Shown piece after piece: positions 1 through 8,637 of a DNA stretch of 64,000 nt (positions within the stretch are counted from its first letter, which is position 1; each line of letters begins with the position of its first letter). The stretch spans positions 41,783-105,782 of the forward strand of contig NZ_JBBECH010000046.1 of NCBI RefSeq assembly GCF_040881935.1, written 5' to 3'. The position numbers were made by a program, and so were the translations under genes. The notes below the pieces were generated by a model, which did no database searches, was not told the origin of the DNA, and saw only the letters and a program-made list of their open reading frames with translations. Source of the stretch: Saccharospirillum sp040881935. GTDB taxonomy: Bacteria > Pseudomonadota > Gammaproteobacteria > Pseudomonadales > Natronospirillaceae.

Positions 1-458
1 GCTACGGCAAGCCCGATGCCCCGGACGAGGCGGTGTGGCAAGCCATTCGCATGGCGCATCTGGAAGATTTCATTAACAGCTTGCCAGAACGGGAACAAAC
101 CCAGGTCGGAGAGCGCGGGCTAAAGGTATCGGGTGGTGAAAAGCAGCGTATTGCCATAGCACGGGTGTTGCTTAAAAACCCGCCGATTCTGGTGTTCGAT
201 GAAGCCACCTCGGCGCTGGATTCCCATGCCGAACAGGCGATTCTGACGGCGATGAACGAGGTGTCGCGCAACCGCACCAGCATTGTCATTGCGCATCGAT
301 TGTCGACGGTGATCGATGCCGATGTGATCGTGGTGATGCAGGGCGGGCAGGTGGTGGAAAGTGGAACCCATGCGAAACTCTTGGCGGCCGATGGCGTTTA
401 TGCGAGCCTATGGCGAACTCAACTCGACTCTCAAGCCCGTGAAGAGGATGTGCCGTGA
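1..458 (+). CDS. ABC exporter, ATM1/MsbA-like, C-terminal ATPase part (5' truncated)
   Basis: Only the last ~152 residues of an ABC exporter half-transporter are present; the reading frame is open from base 3 and enters from outside the window. What remains is the end of the nucleotide-binding domain: the signature VSGGEKQR, the Walker B ILVFDEATSALD, the D-loop, the switch histidine in IAHRLSTV, and a short tail. The wording around the signature (GERGLKVSGGEKQR, LKNPPILVFDEATSALDSH) resembles the ATM1/ABCB7-type group more than MsbA, but substrate cannot be assigned without the membrane domain. It overlaps the next gene by 4 bases (GTGA), so the two are probably translationally coupled. Confidence 0.85.
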   Translation, partial: YGKPDAPDEAVWQAIRMAHLEDFINSLPEREQTQVGERGLKVSGGEKQRIAIARVLLKNPPILVFDEATSALDSHAEQAILTAMNEVSRNRTSIVIAHRLSTVIDADVIVVMQGGQVVESGTHAKLLAADGVYASLWRTQLDSQAREEDVP

Positions 459-946
459 GCGTACTCAGACCCATGCAGGAAGCTGATTTTAAAGCTTTCT
501 GGCCCGTATTTTCCAAAATCCTGCAACGCCGCGAAACCTATGCGCTCGACCCCGGCATGACCTTGGAGCAAGGCCTGCGCGACTGGGTGGAAACGCCGCA
601 TGAATCCTGGGTGGTGGAGCAGGAGGGTAAGATCAAAGCGATTTATTACCTTAAAGCCAATGCTGCAGGCCCGGGCAACCACGTGTGTAACTGTGGGTAC
701 ATGGTTAGTTTATCGGCACGGGGGCAGGGTCTGGCCAGGATGATGTGCGAGCATTCCCAGCAACGCGCTGTTGAACTGGGTTACAAGGCGATGCAATTCA
801 ACTCGGTAGTGTCTACCAACCGGGTAGCCGTAACCCTGTGGGAAAAAATGGGCTTCCGGAAAGTCGGAGTATTACCACGAGGCTTTAAACATCCCGAGCA
901 TGGCTATATTGATTCGTTCGTAATGTATAAATGGCTCGCGGATTGA
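455..946 (+). CDS. GNAT family N-acetyltransferase
   Basis: A 163-residue single-domain GNAT protein. The acetyl-CoA binding segment is visible in the middle (YMVSLSARGQGLARMMCEHS, with the R/Q-x-x-G-x-G/A type loop), followed by FNSVVSTNRVAVTLWEKMGF, the typical helix/strand preceding the C-terminal beta-bulge. The GTG start overlaps the stop of the exporter gene, and no other start is better supported. Acceptor substrate is unknown: it could acetylate a small molecule or a protein terminus. The gene ends 28 bases before the convergent proV-like gene, with no clear terminator between them. Confidence 0.85.
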   Translation: MSVLRPMQEADFKAFWPVFSKILQRRETYALDPGMTLEQGLRDWVETPHESWVVEQEGKIKAIYYLKANAAGPGNHVCNCGYMVSLSARGQGLARMMCEHSQQRAVELGYKAMQFNSVVSTNRVAVTLWEKMGFRKVGVLPRGFKHPEHGYIDSFVMYKWLAD

Positions 947-974
947 CGTGACCCCAGGTTTCGTTGTGGCTTAT

Positions 975-2150
975 TCAGAGCCTTGGTTGCGCAGGGCTGA
1001 TCAGTCGGACTACTTTGCTGCGTGATATCCAGCCAACAAACTCACCTTTGGTCGTGGTGACTGCAATGGGCGCTGTGTCGCGAATCATTTGTGGCATCAG
1101 ACTTTCCAGATCGGCCGATTCCAGCACGCTGGTCACCGGGGACACCCGTTCACCGATGGTTTCTTCGGTTGCCGATTGCAGGCCATTCAGTGTGACAATG
1201 CCTTGCAGAAATTTACCGTCCAACACCGTGGCATAATCATGACCGTGGTGCATCATCCATTCCCGTGCTTTGGCGACGGTCGTACCGATGGTCAGTGACA
1301 CCACTGGTTTGGCCAACACCTGATGCGCATTGAGAACCTTGCCCCGGTTTACGTCTTTGACAAAGTCGGCGACATACTCATCCTGGGGTGTTAACAGAAT
1401 ATCCTGTGGGTTTCCCTGTTGGATCAGCGCGCCATCTTTAAGAATGGCGATACGATTGCCCAGGCGCAACGCTTCGTCGAGATCGTGGGTGATAAATACG
1501 ATGGTTTTGTGTAGCTGCTGCTGCAGTTTCATCAGCAGATCCTGCATTTCTTTACGAATCAGCGGGTCGAGTGCAGAAAATGCTTCGTCCATCAACAGGA
1601 TATCCGGGTTGGTTGCCAGTGCCCGTGCCAGGCCGACGCGTTGTTGCATACCGCCCGACAATTCATGGGGGTGCTTGTCACCAAAACCCTGCAAGCCAAC
1701 TTGCTCCAACCAGTCGGTGGCAATAATTCGGGCATTCTTTTTGTCGATGCCTTGCACCGTTAAACCATAAGCCACATTGTCGAGTACGGTTTTGTGCGGG
1801 AACAGGGCAAAGCGTTGAAACACCATCGACATCTTGTGCCGGCGTAACTGAATCAGTTCATCCTGTCGCAGATTCAGTACGTTCTCACCGTCGATGCGAA
1901 TGCTGCCCGCGGTCGGGTCAATCAGGCGATTGATGTGCCGGATCAGCGTCGACTTGCCGGAGCCCGACAACCCCATGATGACAAAGAGTTCGCCTTCTTC
2001 AATAGATAAGTTGACGTCCTGCAACCCCAGGGTGTGGCCGTTGTCGGCCAGCAAGTCTTCTTTTGCCAACCCCTTTCTGACGGCCTCAAGATGACGCTTC
2101 GGGTGTGGACCAAAAATCTTGTAGATACCCGAAATTTCGATCTTGGCCAT
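975..2150 (-). CDS. proV: Glycine betaine/proline ABC transporter ATPase (ProV/OpuAA-like)
   Basis: A 391-residue ATPase of the betaine/choline/proline uptake family. Walker A is GLSGSGKS at residues ~60-67, the signature is LSGGMQQRVG and Walker B ILLMDEAFSALDP. The N-terminal segment before the Walker A (KIFGPHPKRHLEAVRKGLAKEDLL) is typical of ProV. The C-terminal ~110 residues form a CBS pair, which in this family senses ionic strength and gates transport. Its ATG overlaps the stop codon of the permease gene (TAATG), so the two are co-translated. Together with ProW and ProX it imports compatible solutes, as expected for a marine or halotolerant bacterium. Confidence 0.93.
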   Translation of the reverse strand: MAKIEISGIYKIFGPHPKRHLEAVRKGLAKEDLLADNGHTLGLQDVNLSIEEGELFVIMGLSGSGKSTLIRHINRLIDPTAGSIRIDGENVLNLRQDELIQLRRHKMSMVFQRFALFPHKTVLDNVAYGLTVQGIDKKNARIIATDWLEQVGLQGFGDKHPHELSGGMQQRVGLARALATNPDILLMDEAFSALDPLIRKEMQDLLMKLQQQLHKTIVFITHDLDEALRLGNRIAILKDGALIQQGNPQDILLTPQDEYVADFVKDVNRGKVLNAHQVLAKPVVSLTIGTTVAKAREWMMHHGHDYATVLDGKFLQGIVTLNGLQSATEETIGERVSPVTSVLESADLESLMPQMIRDTAPIAVTTTKGEFVGWISRSKVVRLISPAQPRL

Positions 2151-3016
2151 TATTGGTCTCCCTGCTTAGGATATTGCAGACGTTTGCCATACGCCTGGGT
2201 AACGCGATCAAACAGAATGGCCAGGGCGACAATGGCGAGACCCGCCAGCAACCCGCGACCGACTTCCAGCCGGTTGATGCCAGCCAGAACTTCCTGGCCA
2301 AGGCCGCGTGCACCAATCATCGATGCCACGACCACCATCGACAATGCCATCATGGTGGTCTGGTTGATACCGGCCATGATATTGGGTAGTGCCAGCGGTA
2401 ATTGAATACCCAGCAGTTTCTGGCGTCGGGTCGCACCGAAGGCCGTTGCCGCCTCCATGACGGAATGATCAACCAGGCGGATACCCAGATCGGTTAGACG
2501 AATAAGTGGTGGCACCGCATAAACGATGGTGGCGATCAGCGCGGGAACTTTTCCGAGGCCAAACAGCATCACCACTGGAATGAGGTAAACAAAGCTGGGC
2601 ATGGTCTGCATAACATCCAGAATGGGCAGTGCTACTTTGCGGAACCGCTCCGACAGTGACATCAGCACGCCTACTGGCAGCCCCACGATCAGACACATGA
2701 TCAGGGCAACGATCATCAGTGCCAGGGTTTGCATGCCGCGATCCCACTGTCCAATAACACCGATAAACAGCATCAGCAAAACGACGCCGATAGCCAGCGT
2801 CCAGCGACGGCTGCCATACCAGGCGATTACCGCCAGGACGGCGATCACCAGATACCAGGGTGAATTCCTTAGTAATTGTTCCACAAAAACCAGGAAGTCC
2901 AACAGTGGCTGGCTCAGTCGTTCCAGTGCATCGGCGTAATTGATCACCAGTTGATTAACAAAACCGTCGATGCCCTGGCGCAGGGCACGTGCATCAAGTA
3001 TCTCGGGAAAGGCCAC
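2150..3016 (-). CDS. proW: Glycine betaine/proline ABC transporter permease (ProW/OpuAB-like)
   Basis: A 288-residue inner-membrane permease with several hydrophobic helices and the ABC-permease EAA-type segment AATAFGATRRQKLLGIQLPLALPNIMAGI near residue 195. The N-terminal region before the helices is short, as in ProW/OpuAB proteins of soil and marine proteobacteria. A GTG start at 3016 is preceded by AAAGGA at good spacing. It lies 73 bases after proX, separated by a strong stem-loop, and its stop overlaps the proV start. It forms the channel through which ProX delivers betaine-type solutes. Confidence 0.93.
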   Translation of the reverse strand: MAFPEILDARALRQGIDGFVNQLVINYADALERLSQPLLDFLVFVEQLLRNSPWYLVIAVLAVIAWYGSRRWTLAIGVVLLMLFIGVIGQWDRGMQTLALMIVALIMCLIVGLPVGVLMSLSERFRKVALPILDVMQTMPSFVYLIPVVMLFGLGKVPALIATIVYAVPPLIRLTDLGIRLVDHSVMEAATAFGATRRQKLLGIQLPLALPNIMAGINQTTMMALSMVVVASMIGARGLGQEVLAGINRLEVGRGLLAGLAIVALAILFDRVTQAYGKRLQYPKQGDQ

Positions 3017-3049
3017 GAAAGCGTCCTTTGATTACAGCGGGAAGGGATA

Positions 3050-3078
3050 TGAGCGGCCGGTGTTCTAAAAGCCGCTCA
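3050..3078 (-). promoter_or_regulatory. Stem-loop between proX and proW
   Basis: A perfect 8-bp inverted repeat (TGAGCGGC at 3050-3057, GCCGCTCA at 3071-3078) with a 13-base loop lies in the proX-proW gap. It has no following T-run, so it is unlikely to be a full terminator. In ABC importer operons such hairpins commonly protect or partly terminate the upstream message, so that the binding protein is made in excess over the membrane parts. That role is inferred from position. Confidence 0.5.
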
Positions 3079-3089
3079 GTGGTGTGCGA

Positions 3090-4067
3090 TTAACGGGCTG
3101 CTTTTACTTTATCAGCAACGTCCGCCGGTACCCATTGGGTCCATAGCGATTCGTAATTGGCCAGAAAATACTCAGCGACCTGATCGGGCTCGGCATCCTG
3201 TTCATCAGCCCAGGCCAGCAGATTGTTAACCTCATTGGTCGGGATGTTGATTTCTGAGAAAAAGGCGGCGATTTCGGGTGCATCGTTCTGCAACGCAGTG
3301 GGTATGGTTTTTTGAATACTGGCCTTGGGAAAGGCACCGGCGACCGGTGATTCGCACTCAGGATCCATGTTGCAACGGTGGCCTTCCGGGTTGTAGGCGG
3401 GCATTTCAAGCTCGACCATGTCGTATTTCCCCAGCACCGCGGTGGGTGACCAGTAATAGGTCACAAAGGGCTGCTGCCGCGCATAGGATGAGGCGATGGC
3501 AGCGTCCAGAGCCGCTCCGCTGCCCGGTGAGAACATAATGTAGTCGTCCGCCAGGCCGAACGCTTGCAGCAGGTTATTGTTGATGGCGCCACAAACCCAG
3601 CCCTCGGGGCAATTGTAGATTCGGCCCATGCCCGGTTCTTCACGATCTTCGAATAGCTCTTTGTAGTCCGGCAGATCATAAACCGATGTCAGGCCCGGGT
3701 TGGCGTCTGCGACGTAGCGGGGAATCCACCAGCTTTCGACGCCGCCGGAATAAACATCGCCCAGAGACACAACCTTGCCAGCTTCGCTGGCGTCAACCCA
3801 GTCCTGGGGGGCTGAGTCGATCCATAGCTCGTTGTACAGGTCGACATCTCCTCGCACCACAGCGGCGATCATCGGCACGGTGTCACCGGATTCAACGACA
3901 ACCTCGCAGCCGTAACCGTCTTCCAGAATGGCTTTTTCAATCTCGACCATCATCAGATTCGACATCCAGCTCATGCCTGCGAGCCGCACATTTCGATCCA
4001 GTTCACAGGCCTGGGCCGTTCCAATCAGGCTCACAATCGCAAGCCCCAACCAAGTGAGGTATTTCAT
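3090..4067 (-). CDS. proX: Glycine betaine ABC transporter substrate-binding protein (ProX-like)
   Basis: A 325-residue periplasmic binding protein of the OpuAC/ProX family. Residues 1-20 form a Sec signal peptide, with cleavage predicted after GTAQA. The mature protein has the family's aromatic-rich ligand regions (NELWIDSAPQDWV, GGVESWWIPRYV, FVTYYWSPTAV), where tryptophans form the quaternary-ammonium cage. The cysteines around GWVCGAIN and HRCNMDPECESP may form disulfides. The start has a good ribosome site (AGGAAACATCC before ATG). It is the first gene of the proX-proW-proV operon. A ligand other than betaine (proline betaine, carnitine, choline) is possible. Confidence 0.93.
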   Translation of the reverse strand: MKYLTWLGLAIVSLIGTAQACELDRNVRLAGMSWMSNLMMVEIEKAILEDGYGCEVVVESGDTVPMIAAVVRGDVDLYNELWIDSAPQDWVDASEAGKVVSLGDVYSGGVESWWIPRYVADANPGLTSVYDLPDYKELFEDREEPGMGRIYNCPEGWVCGAINNNLLQAFGLADDYIMFSPGSGAALDAAIASSYARQQPFVTYYWSPTAVLGKYDMVELEMPAYNPEGHRCNMDPECESPVAGAFPKASIQKTIPTALQNDAPEIAAFFSEINIPTNEVNNLLAWADEQDAEPDQVAEYFLANYESLWTQWVPADVADKVKAAR

Positions 4068-4489
4068 GGATGTTTCCTTATTCTAGGTTATTAGGTAAAT
4101 GCCGTGTCGTCAGGAAGCCAGTCAACATCAGGAGCGCACAGTATTGACCAGCCAACTCTGTTTTTCCAACCCCTGAGGCCGACATCAGTGACCGGGAGTA
4201 ACAGATTACGCGGATTCATGGCGTTCGGACGCGCGCGATTTAAAGAACTCAAGTGTCGGAGTTCGCTGAGGAGACAAGCGGCGGCTATCGGGTGTGCTCC
4301 TGTGGGGAAGTCCGCAGCAGGGATGCTGCGGTCTAGGCTCCATGGAAGGATCTACGCCGACCCCACAGGAGCACACCCGGTAGCTGGCGCGGACCAATGC
4401 AGCCAGCCGATCCGAACTCCGAAGCTTGAGAAGCACGTCGTACCAATGCACGATGGCGGGTCAACAGCGTCAATTGCTAAGGTAACCCG
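4068..4489. other. Intergenic region between divergent proX and acyl-CoA genes
   Basis: About 420 bases with no convincing gene. It must hold the promoters of both divergent operons, but I could not pick clear -35/-10 pairs. Its right half is almost wholly occupied by the large imperfect palindrome at 4248-4430. Short open frames here are by-products of that repeat. Confidence 0.6.
4248..4430. repeat. Palindromic repeat element, copy 1
   Basis: The inner arms 4284-4307 and 4361-4384 are 24 bases long and complementary with one mismatch. A second outer pair matches around 4248-4268 and 4411-4430 (CTCAAG.. TCGGAGTTCG against its complement). The centre at 4311-4360 contains CCGCAGCAGGGATGCTGCGG and then CCATGGAAGGATCTACGCCG, closely similar to the centre of the copy at 19489-19603, while the arms share nothing with that copy. 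It folds as a long hairpin in either strand. Confidence 0.8.
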
Positions 4490-5578
4490 ATGAACGAGAC
4501 CCCCATTCCACCCCTGCAAATAGAACAACAGGGCGCTCTGAGAGTGATCAGCCTGCATCGGCCCAGAGCACTGAATGCGCTGGACCTGAATCTGATAGAG
4601 GCACTGGATAAGGCCCTGTCTGATGCCTTCGCCGACGATGCGGTGGCCAGTATCTGGCTGCAAAGTACTGAATCCAGGGCTTTTTGTGCTGGCGGGGATG
4701 TTAAAGCCCTGTACCAGGCTGCGGTGAATCAGCGGGCCGATGTCCAGCGTGCCGAGGCAACCCGGTATTTTTCGGCAGAATATCAGTTAGATGCAAAGAT
4801 CGAACACAGCCCCAAGCCGATCGTGATGTGGGGGCGTGGTCTTATCATGGGTGGCGGCTGGGGCTTGTTTGCCGGTGGCAATCTCAGGCTGGTCGATGCC
4901 AGCGCCCGTTTAGCGATGCCCGAATTGCAGATTGGTCTGTTTCCCGATGTCGGCGCCGCCCATTTCCTGCAACAGCCAGACTGGCGAGCTGGGACGGTGA
5001 TTGGTTGTTCGGGTATCCATTTAACCGCCGATGACGCCGTAGCGCTGGGTTATGCGGATGCTTGTCTGGATGAGGCTGCGGCCGGGGTACTGAGAGACTG
5101 GCTGGCGGCGGGCGGCGAACCCGATGACTGGACCGTCCCAGCACCCGCCGATGCGGTGACCCGGCGTCGCGACGATTGGCGGACGGCACTGAATGCCTTG
5201 CCCGAGCCCAGTGTGAGCGACTGGATGCAGCATATAGCACAGGCTGAGTTCGACCCGTTTAAACAGGCTGCTTCCCAGTGGCAAACCGGCTCGTCACTGA
5301 GCGTCGCCCTGACCTGGCATCATTTCAGGCGGTTGCGCGGTGCCAGCCGGGTAGAGGTACTGAATCAGGACTTGATGGTAGGTGCCCATGCGGTTGCCGA
5401 GCGAGAATTTCTGGAAGGCGTACGCGCCTTGCTGGTCGACAAAGACAAATCGCCAGCCTGGTTGTACCCCAGTGTGATCTCGGTGCCGATGAATCTGATC
5501 GATCGCTTTTACCGGCCGATGCCGGGGGCGCCGCTGATTACGGCCGACCCAGGTCAGGCATCAGCGGATACCCAATAA
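4490..5578 (+). CDS. Enoyl-CoA hydratase/isomerase family, 3-hydroxyisobutyryl-CoA hydrolase-like
   Basis: A 362-residue crotonase-fold protein. The oxyanion-hole segments are visible: SRAFCAGGDVKALYQAA (~residues 64-80) and GRGLIMGGGWGLFAGG (~114-130), then PELQIGLFPDVGAAHFL. Its length (crotonases proper are ~260) and the long C-terminal part place it in the ECH_2 group, whose best-known member hydrolyses 3-hydroxyisobutyryl-CoA in valine degradation. A true hydratase cannot be ruled out. AAGG precedes the ATG. It is the first gene of a three-gene run with an SDR and a thiolase, a context of branched-chain or fatty acyl-CoA breakdown. Confidence 0.82.
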   Translation: MNETPIPPLQIEQQGALRVISLHRPRALNALDLNLIEALDKALSDAFADDAVASIWLQSTESRAFCAGGDVKALYQAAVNQRADVQRAEATRYFSAEYQLDAKIEHSPKPIVMWGRGLIMGGGWGLFAGGNLRLVDASARLAMPELQIGLFPDVGAAHFLQQPDWRAGTVIGCSGIHLTADDAVALGYADACLDEAAAGVLRDWLAAGGEPDDWTVPAPADAVTRRRDDWRTALNALPEPSVSDWMQHIAQAEFDPFKQAASQWQTGSSLSVALTWHHFRRLRGASRVEVLNQDLMVGAHAVAEREFLEGVRALLVDKDKSPAWLYPSVISVPMNLIDRFYRPMPGAPLITADPGQASADTQ

Positions 5579-5610
5579 ACACGACGTTTAATGACTGACA
5601 GGAATTTACC

Positions 5611-6381
5611 ATGACGACACTTCAAACTCTGGCGGGCAAACACCTGGCTATCACTGGCGGTGGCCGCGGCCTTGGCTTGCAAATGGCCACCTCGCTGGCA
5701 CAAGCAGGCGCCCGGGTGGCGCTGATCGACATTGATCAGGCGTTGGTTGAGCAAGCAGCGGCAGATCTGAAAGCGCAGGGCTATAGCGCGCGCGGCTACA
5801 CCTGCAATGTCGCGGATGAAGCCTCGGTGCAAGCTCTGTTCTCACAGCTGAAACAGGACGAACCGCAGCTGGATGGTCTGGTAAACAATGCCGGAATATT
5901 GCGTGACGGCTTGCTGGTCAAGGTAAAGGATGGAGAAGTGCAGACGCTGAGCCTGGCTCAGTGGCAGGCGGTGATAGACGTCAACCTGACAGGTGTCTTT
6001 TTATGTGGACGGGAGGCGGCCGCCTGGATGGTGGCTGAGCAAACGGAAGGGGTCATCATTAACATCAGCTCAATCTCGCAGGCCGGTAACACGGGGCAAA
6101 CCAATTACAGTGCGGCCAAGGCCGGTGTCTCGGCGATGACCGTCACCTGGGCCAAGGAGCTGGCGCGTTATGGGATTCGGGTTGCGGGCATTGCACCAGG
6201 CTTCATCGAGACCGAAATGACCGGCAGCATGAAGCCGGAGGCGCTGGAGCGTGTCAAGCAGTCTGTACCCCTGAACCGGGTAGGGCAGCCGGACAATATC
6301 GCTCAGGCAGTCACATTTATTCTGACGAACGATTACTATTCGGGTCGAATTCTGGAAGTGGACGGGGGGCTGCGCATTTGA
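5611..6381 (+). CDS. SDR family oxidoreductase (FabG/3-hydroxyacyl-CoA dehydrogenase-like)
   Basis: A 256-residue classical short-chain dehydrogenase. The NAD(P) loop TGGGRGLGLQMA (~15-26), the NNAG motif (VNNAGILRDGLL), catalytic Ser in ISSISQ, and YSAAK with the catalytic Tyr/Lys are all present, and the C-terminus ends in a GG-type VDGGLRI. Asp-Ile-Asp after the second strand (LIDID) suggests NAD(H) rather than NADPH. It sits 32 bases after the crotonase gene and 55 before the thiolase, so it likely supplies the 3-hydroxyacyl-CoA oxidation step of the same pathway. A biosynthetic FabG role is less likely here. Confidence 0.85.
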   Translation: MTTLQTLAGKHLAITGGGRGLGLQMATSLAQAGARVALIDIDQALVEQAAADLKAQGYSARGYTCNVADEASVQALFSQLKQDEPQLDGLVNNAGILRDGLLVKVKDGEVQTLSLAQWQAVIDVNLTGVFLCGREAAAWMVAEQTEGVIINISSISQAGNTGQTNYSAAKAGVSAMTVTWAKELARYGIRVAGIAPGFIETEMTGSMKPEALERVKQSVPLNRVGQPDNIAQAVTFILTNDYYSGRILEVDGGLRI

Positions 6382-6436
6382 TTAATCCCTTGTTCTTACC
6401 CGGTACCGAACGTCGCGCCACAAGAGGATTTCCGCT

Positions 6437-7615
6437 ATGACCACAGAAATTGTAATCGTCGCCGCCAAACGCACCCCAATGGGCGGCTTCCAGGGCGCAC
6501 TGAGTGGCCTGTCAGCCACCAAGTTGGGTGCTGCTGTCATCGCCGCCAACCTGAGCGACACCGGTGTTACGCCAGATCAGGTCCAGGAATTGCTGATGGG
6601 TTGTGTGTTGCCCGCCGGCCTCGGCCAGGCACCAGCGCGCCAGGCTGCCCTCGGTGGCGGCTTGCCGGAGTCGGTACCGGCGACCACCGTCAACAAGGTC
6701 TGTGGTTCGGGTATGAAAACCGTGATGATGGCCGCCGACCAGATTCGCACCGGCCAGATCGAGATCGCCATCGCCGGCGGCATGGAATCGATGACCAATG
6801 CGCCTTATTTGATGGACAAGGCGCGTTCTGGCTATCGCATGGGCCACCAAAAAGTATACGACCATATGTTTCTGGATGGACTGGAAGACGCCTACGACGG
6901 TAACGCCATGGGCGTGCATGCCCAAACCACGGCGAACGAATTCAAGATCAGTCGTGAAGCGATGGACGAGTTTGCCCTGCGCAGCTTAAGCCGGGCCCGG
7001 ACGGCGATAGAACAGGGCTACTTTAAAGCCGAAGTCGTGCCGGTAACCGTCAGCTCACGTAAGGGCGACACCCTGGTGGAGCACGATGAACAACCCGGCC
7101 AGGCCCGCCCGGATAAAATTCCGCAATTGCGCCCGGCCTTTGCCAAAGACGGCACCATTACCGCTGCCAATTCAAGCTCGATCAGCGATGGCGCCGCTGC
7201 ACTGACGCTGATGAGCCGCAGCAAGGCCGAGCAGTTGGGTCTGAAACCGCTGGCCGTAATTCGAAGCTACGCCAGCCACGCCCAGGCACCCAGCACCTTC
7301 ACCTGCGCCCCGATAGGTGCAATGAACAAGGCGTTGGAACAGGCTGGCTGGAAAGCAGAAGACATAGAAGTAGCCGAAATCAACGAAGCCTTTGCCATGG
7401 TTACCATGCTGGGCATGCAGGAGGTTGGCCTGAGCCCGGAGATCACCAACGTCACCGGCGGTGCCTGTGCGTTGGGCCATCCACTGGGTTGCTCTGGCGC
7501 CCGGATTTTGGTGACGTTGCTGCACAACATGATCCGGCTGGATCGGAAGAAGGGTATGGCCGCGCTGTGCATCGGTGGCGGGGAAGGCACAGCCATGTGC
7601 CTTGAGCGGCCTTAA
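6437..7615 (+). CDS. Acetyl-CoA acetyltransferase (thiolase)
   Basis: A 392-residue thiolase, full length for the biosynthetic/AtoB class. The acylated Cys is in NKVCGSGMKTV (~residue 90), the His in CALGHPLGCSGAR, and the second Cys in CIGGGEGTA near the end. It condenses two acetyl-CoA or cleaves acetoacetyl-CoA and related 3-ketoacyl-CoA. An AGAGGA ribosome site precedes the ATG. As third gene after a crotonase and an SDR it completes a hydration/oxidation/thiolysis set, although no acyl-CoA dehydrogenase is in view. Confidence 0.92.
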   Translation: MTTEIVIVAAKRTPMGGFQGALSGLSATKLGAAVIAANLSDTGVTPDQVQELLMGCVLPAGLGQAPARQAALGGGLPESVPATTVNKVCGSGMKTVMMAADQIRTGQIEIAIAGGMESMTNAPYLMDKARSGYRMGHQKVYDHMFLDGLEDAYDGNAMGVHAQTTANEFKISREAMDEFALRSLSRARTAIEQGYFKAEVVPVTVSSRKGDTLVEHDEQPGQARPDKIPQLRPAFAKDGTITAANSSSISDGAAALTLMSRSKAEQLGLKPLAVIRSYASHAQAPSTFTCAPIGAMNKALEQAGWKAEDIEVAEINEAFAMVTMLGMQEVGLSPEITNVTGGACALGHPLGCSGARILVTLLHNMIRLDRKKGMAALCIGGGEGTAMCLERP

Positions 7616-7627
7616 TCAGGCGTTATT

Positions 7628-7653
7628 GACCGGGTGCGGTATTATCCCCGGTC
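7628..7653. terminator. Possible bidirectional terminator hairpin
   Basis: GACCGGG (7628-7634) and CCCGGTC (7647-7653) form a perfect 7-bp stem between the convergent thiolase and LysR genes, overlapping the end of the latter. There is no long T-run on either side, so termination is only suggested by position. Confidence 0.35.
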
Positions 7654-8532
7654 ATTTCCCTTCTGGCACAGTTCGACCCAGGCCTGAATGCCCGGGCTTC
7701 GGTACTTCTGACGGTGCAATACCAGATAGAAGTCCCGGCTGAAATCCCGATGGGGTATCGACAGCGGTACCAGAGTGCCGCGTTTGAACGCCTCCTGCAG
7801 CGAGACGTACGACAGGCAACTGACACCCAACCCTGCTTCAACCGCACGCTTGATCGCTTCGGTGTGTTCCAGTTCCAGTTCAATGGCCAGATCCGACCAG
7901 AGCCCATGCATGCCGCGTTCGAAAGTCTGGCGAGTACCGGAACCGGTTTCCCGCACGATCCAGTGTGCGTCTAGCAGGTGTTGGTCGTTCAGGGCTTGAA
8001 CACGGGCGAGCGGGTGATCTGGCGCGCAAAACGCGATCAGGGTATCGCTGCGCCAGCGCTGGATATCCAAATCGGGGTGGTTGATTTCGCCCTCGATCAT
8101 GCCCAGATCAAGCTCAAAGTTCAGTACCTGGTCGACAATGGCCTGCGTATTGGCGACCTTGAGTTGTACCCGCGCTGAAGATTGGCGGGCCTTGAATTGC
8201 GCCATCAACCCCACAGCCAGGTAATTGCCAATGGTCAGCGTCGCCCCGACCTTTAGCAAGCCGAGATCCTGATGATGTGCCAGTGCCTGGTCCATCTCCA
8301 GCGCCTGGGCGAGTAAGGCTTCGGCCTGAGGCCAAAGCTGTCGGCCCAGTTCATTCAGCTTTAAACGTTTGCCAGCCCGTTCAAACAACCGGACAGAATA
8401 CAGCGACTCCAGTTCTTTTAATGAACCCGAAGCCGCGGATTGAGACATGTTCAGGCTGGTCGCGGCCTTGCTGATATTTTCATGATGGGCAGTGGCCAAA
8501 AATACCTGTAGCTGGCGTAGGGTAAATTTCAT
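7642..8532 (-). CDS. finR: LysR family regulator, FinR-like, divergent from fpr
   Basis: A 296-residue LysR regulator. The N-terminal winged helix (LRQLQVFLATAHHENISKAATSLNMSQSAASGSLKELE) is followed by a type-2 periplasmic-binding-like effector domain starting around LLKVGATLTIGNYLA. Sequence and arrangement match FinR of pseudomonads, which is transcribed divergently from fpr and activates it under superoxide and related stress. The 105-base gap to fpr would carry the binding sites. Confidence is high for LysR and good for the FinR assignment, which rests on remembered similarity plus synteny. Confidence 0.85.
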   Translation of the reverse strand: MKFTLRQLQVFLATAHHENISKAATSLNMSQSAASGSLKELESLYSVRLFERAGKRLKLNELGRQLWPQAEALLAQALEMDQALAHHQDLGLLKVGATLTIGNYLAVGLMAQFKARQSSARVQLKVANTQAIVDQVLNFELDLGMIEGEINHPDLDIQRWRSDTLIAFCAPDHPLARVQALNDQHLLDAHWIVRETGSGTRQTFERGMHGLWSDLAIELELEHTEAIKRAVEAGLGVSCLSYVSLQEAFKRGTLVPLSIPHRDFSRDFYLVLHRQKYRSPGIQAWVELCQKGNDRG

Positions 8533-8637
8533 ATTGGTTAAACCGATTAAGCTTATTGGTAATAGGCATTTTGCCGATAAGTAGGAGCCCGGTATAGTAA
8601 CCTTATATAACTTATTATTCTTTTTTAAGAGGTTGAT
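8533..8637. promoter_or_regulatory. Divergent finR/fpr control region
   Basis: This 105-base A+T-rich gap separates the two start codons. It contains short related motifs (CCGATTAAGC and CCGATAAGTA, and CTTATTGGTAATAGG) that could be LysR sites. An AT-rich stretch TATATAAC lies ~35 bases before fpr, and AAGAGG precedes the fpr ATG. The actual operators are not resolved by eye. Confidence 0.4.

Noticed and set aside
4282..4400. Insertion sequence or transposon ends
   Set aside because: The inverted repeats enclose only ~53 bases with no transposase frame, and arms differ between copies, so they are not IS ends.
4104..4493. Small protein of 129 residues spanning palindromic copy 1
   Set aside because: The frame is a translation of the repeat (AGMLRSRLHGRIYADPTGAHP) and changes with the arms; similar peptides arise at the other copies.
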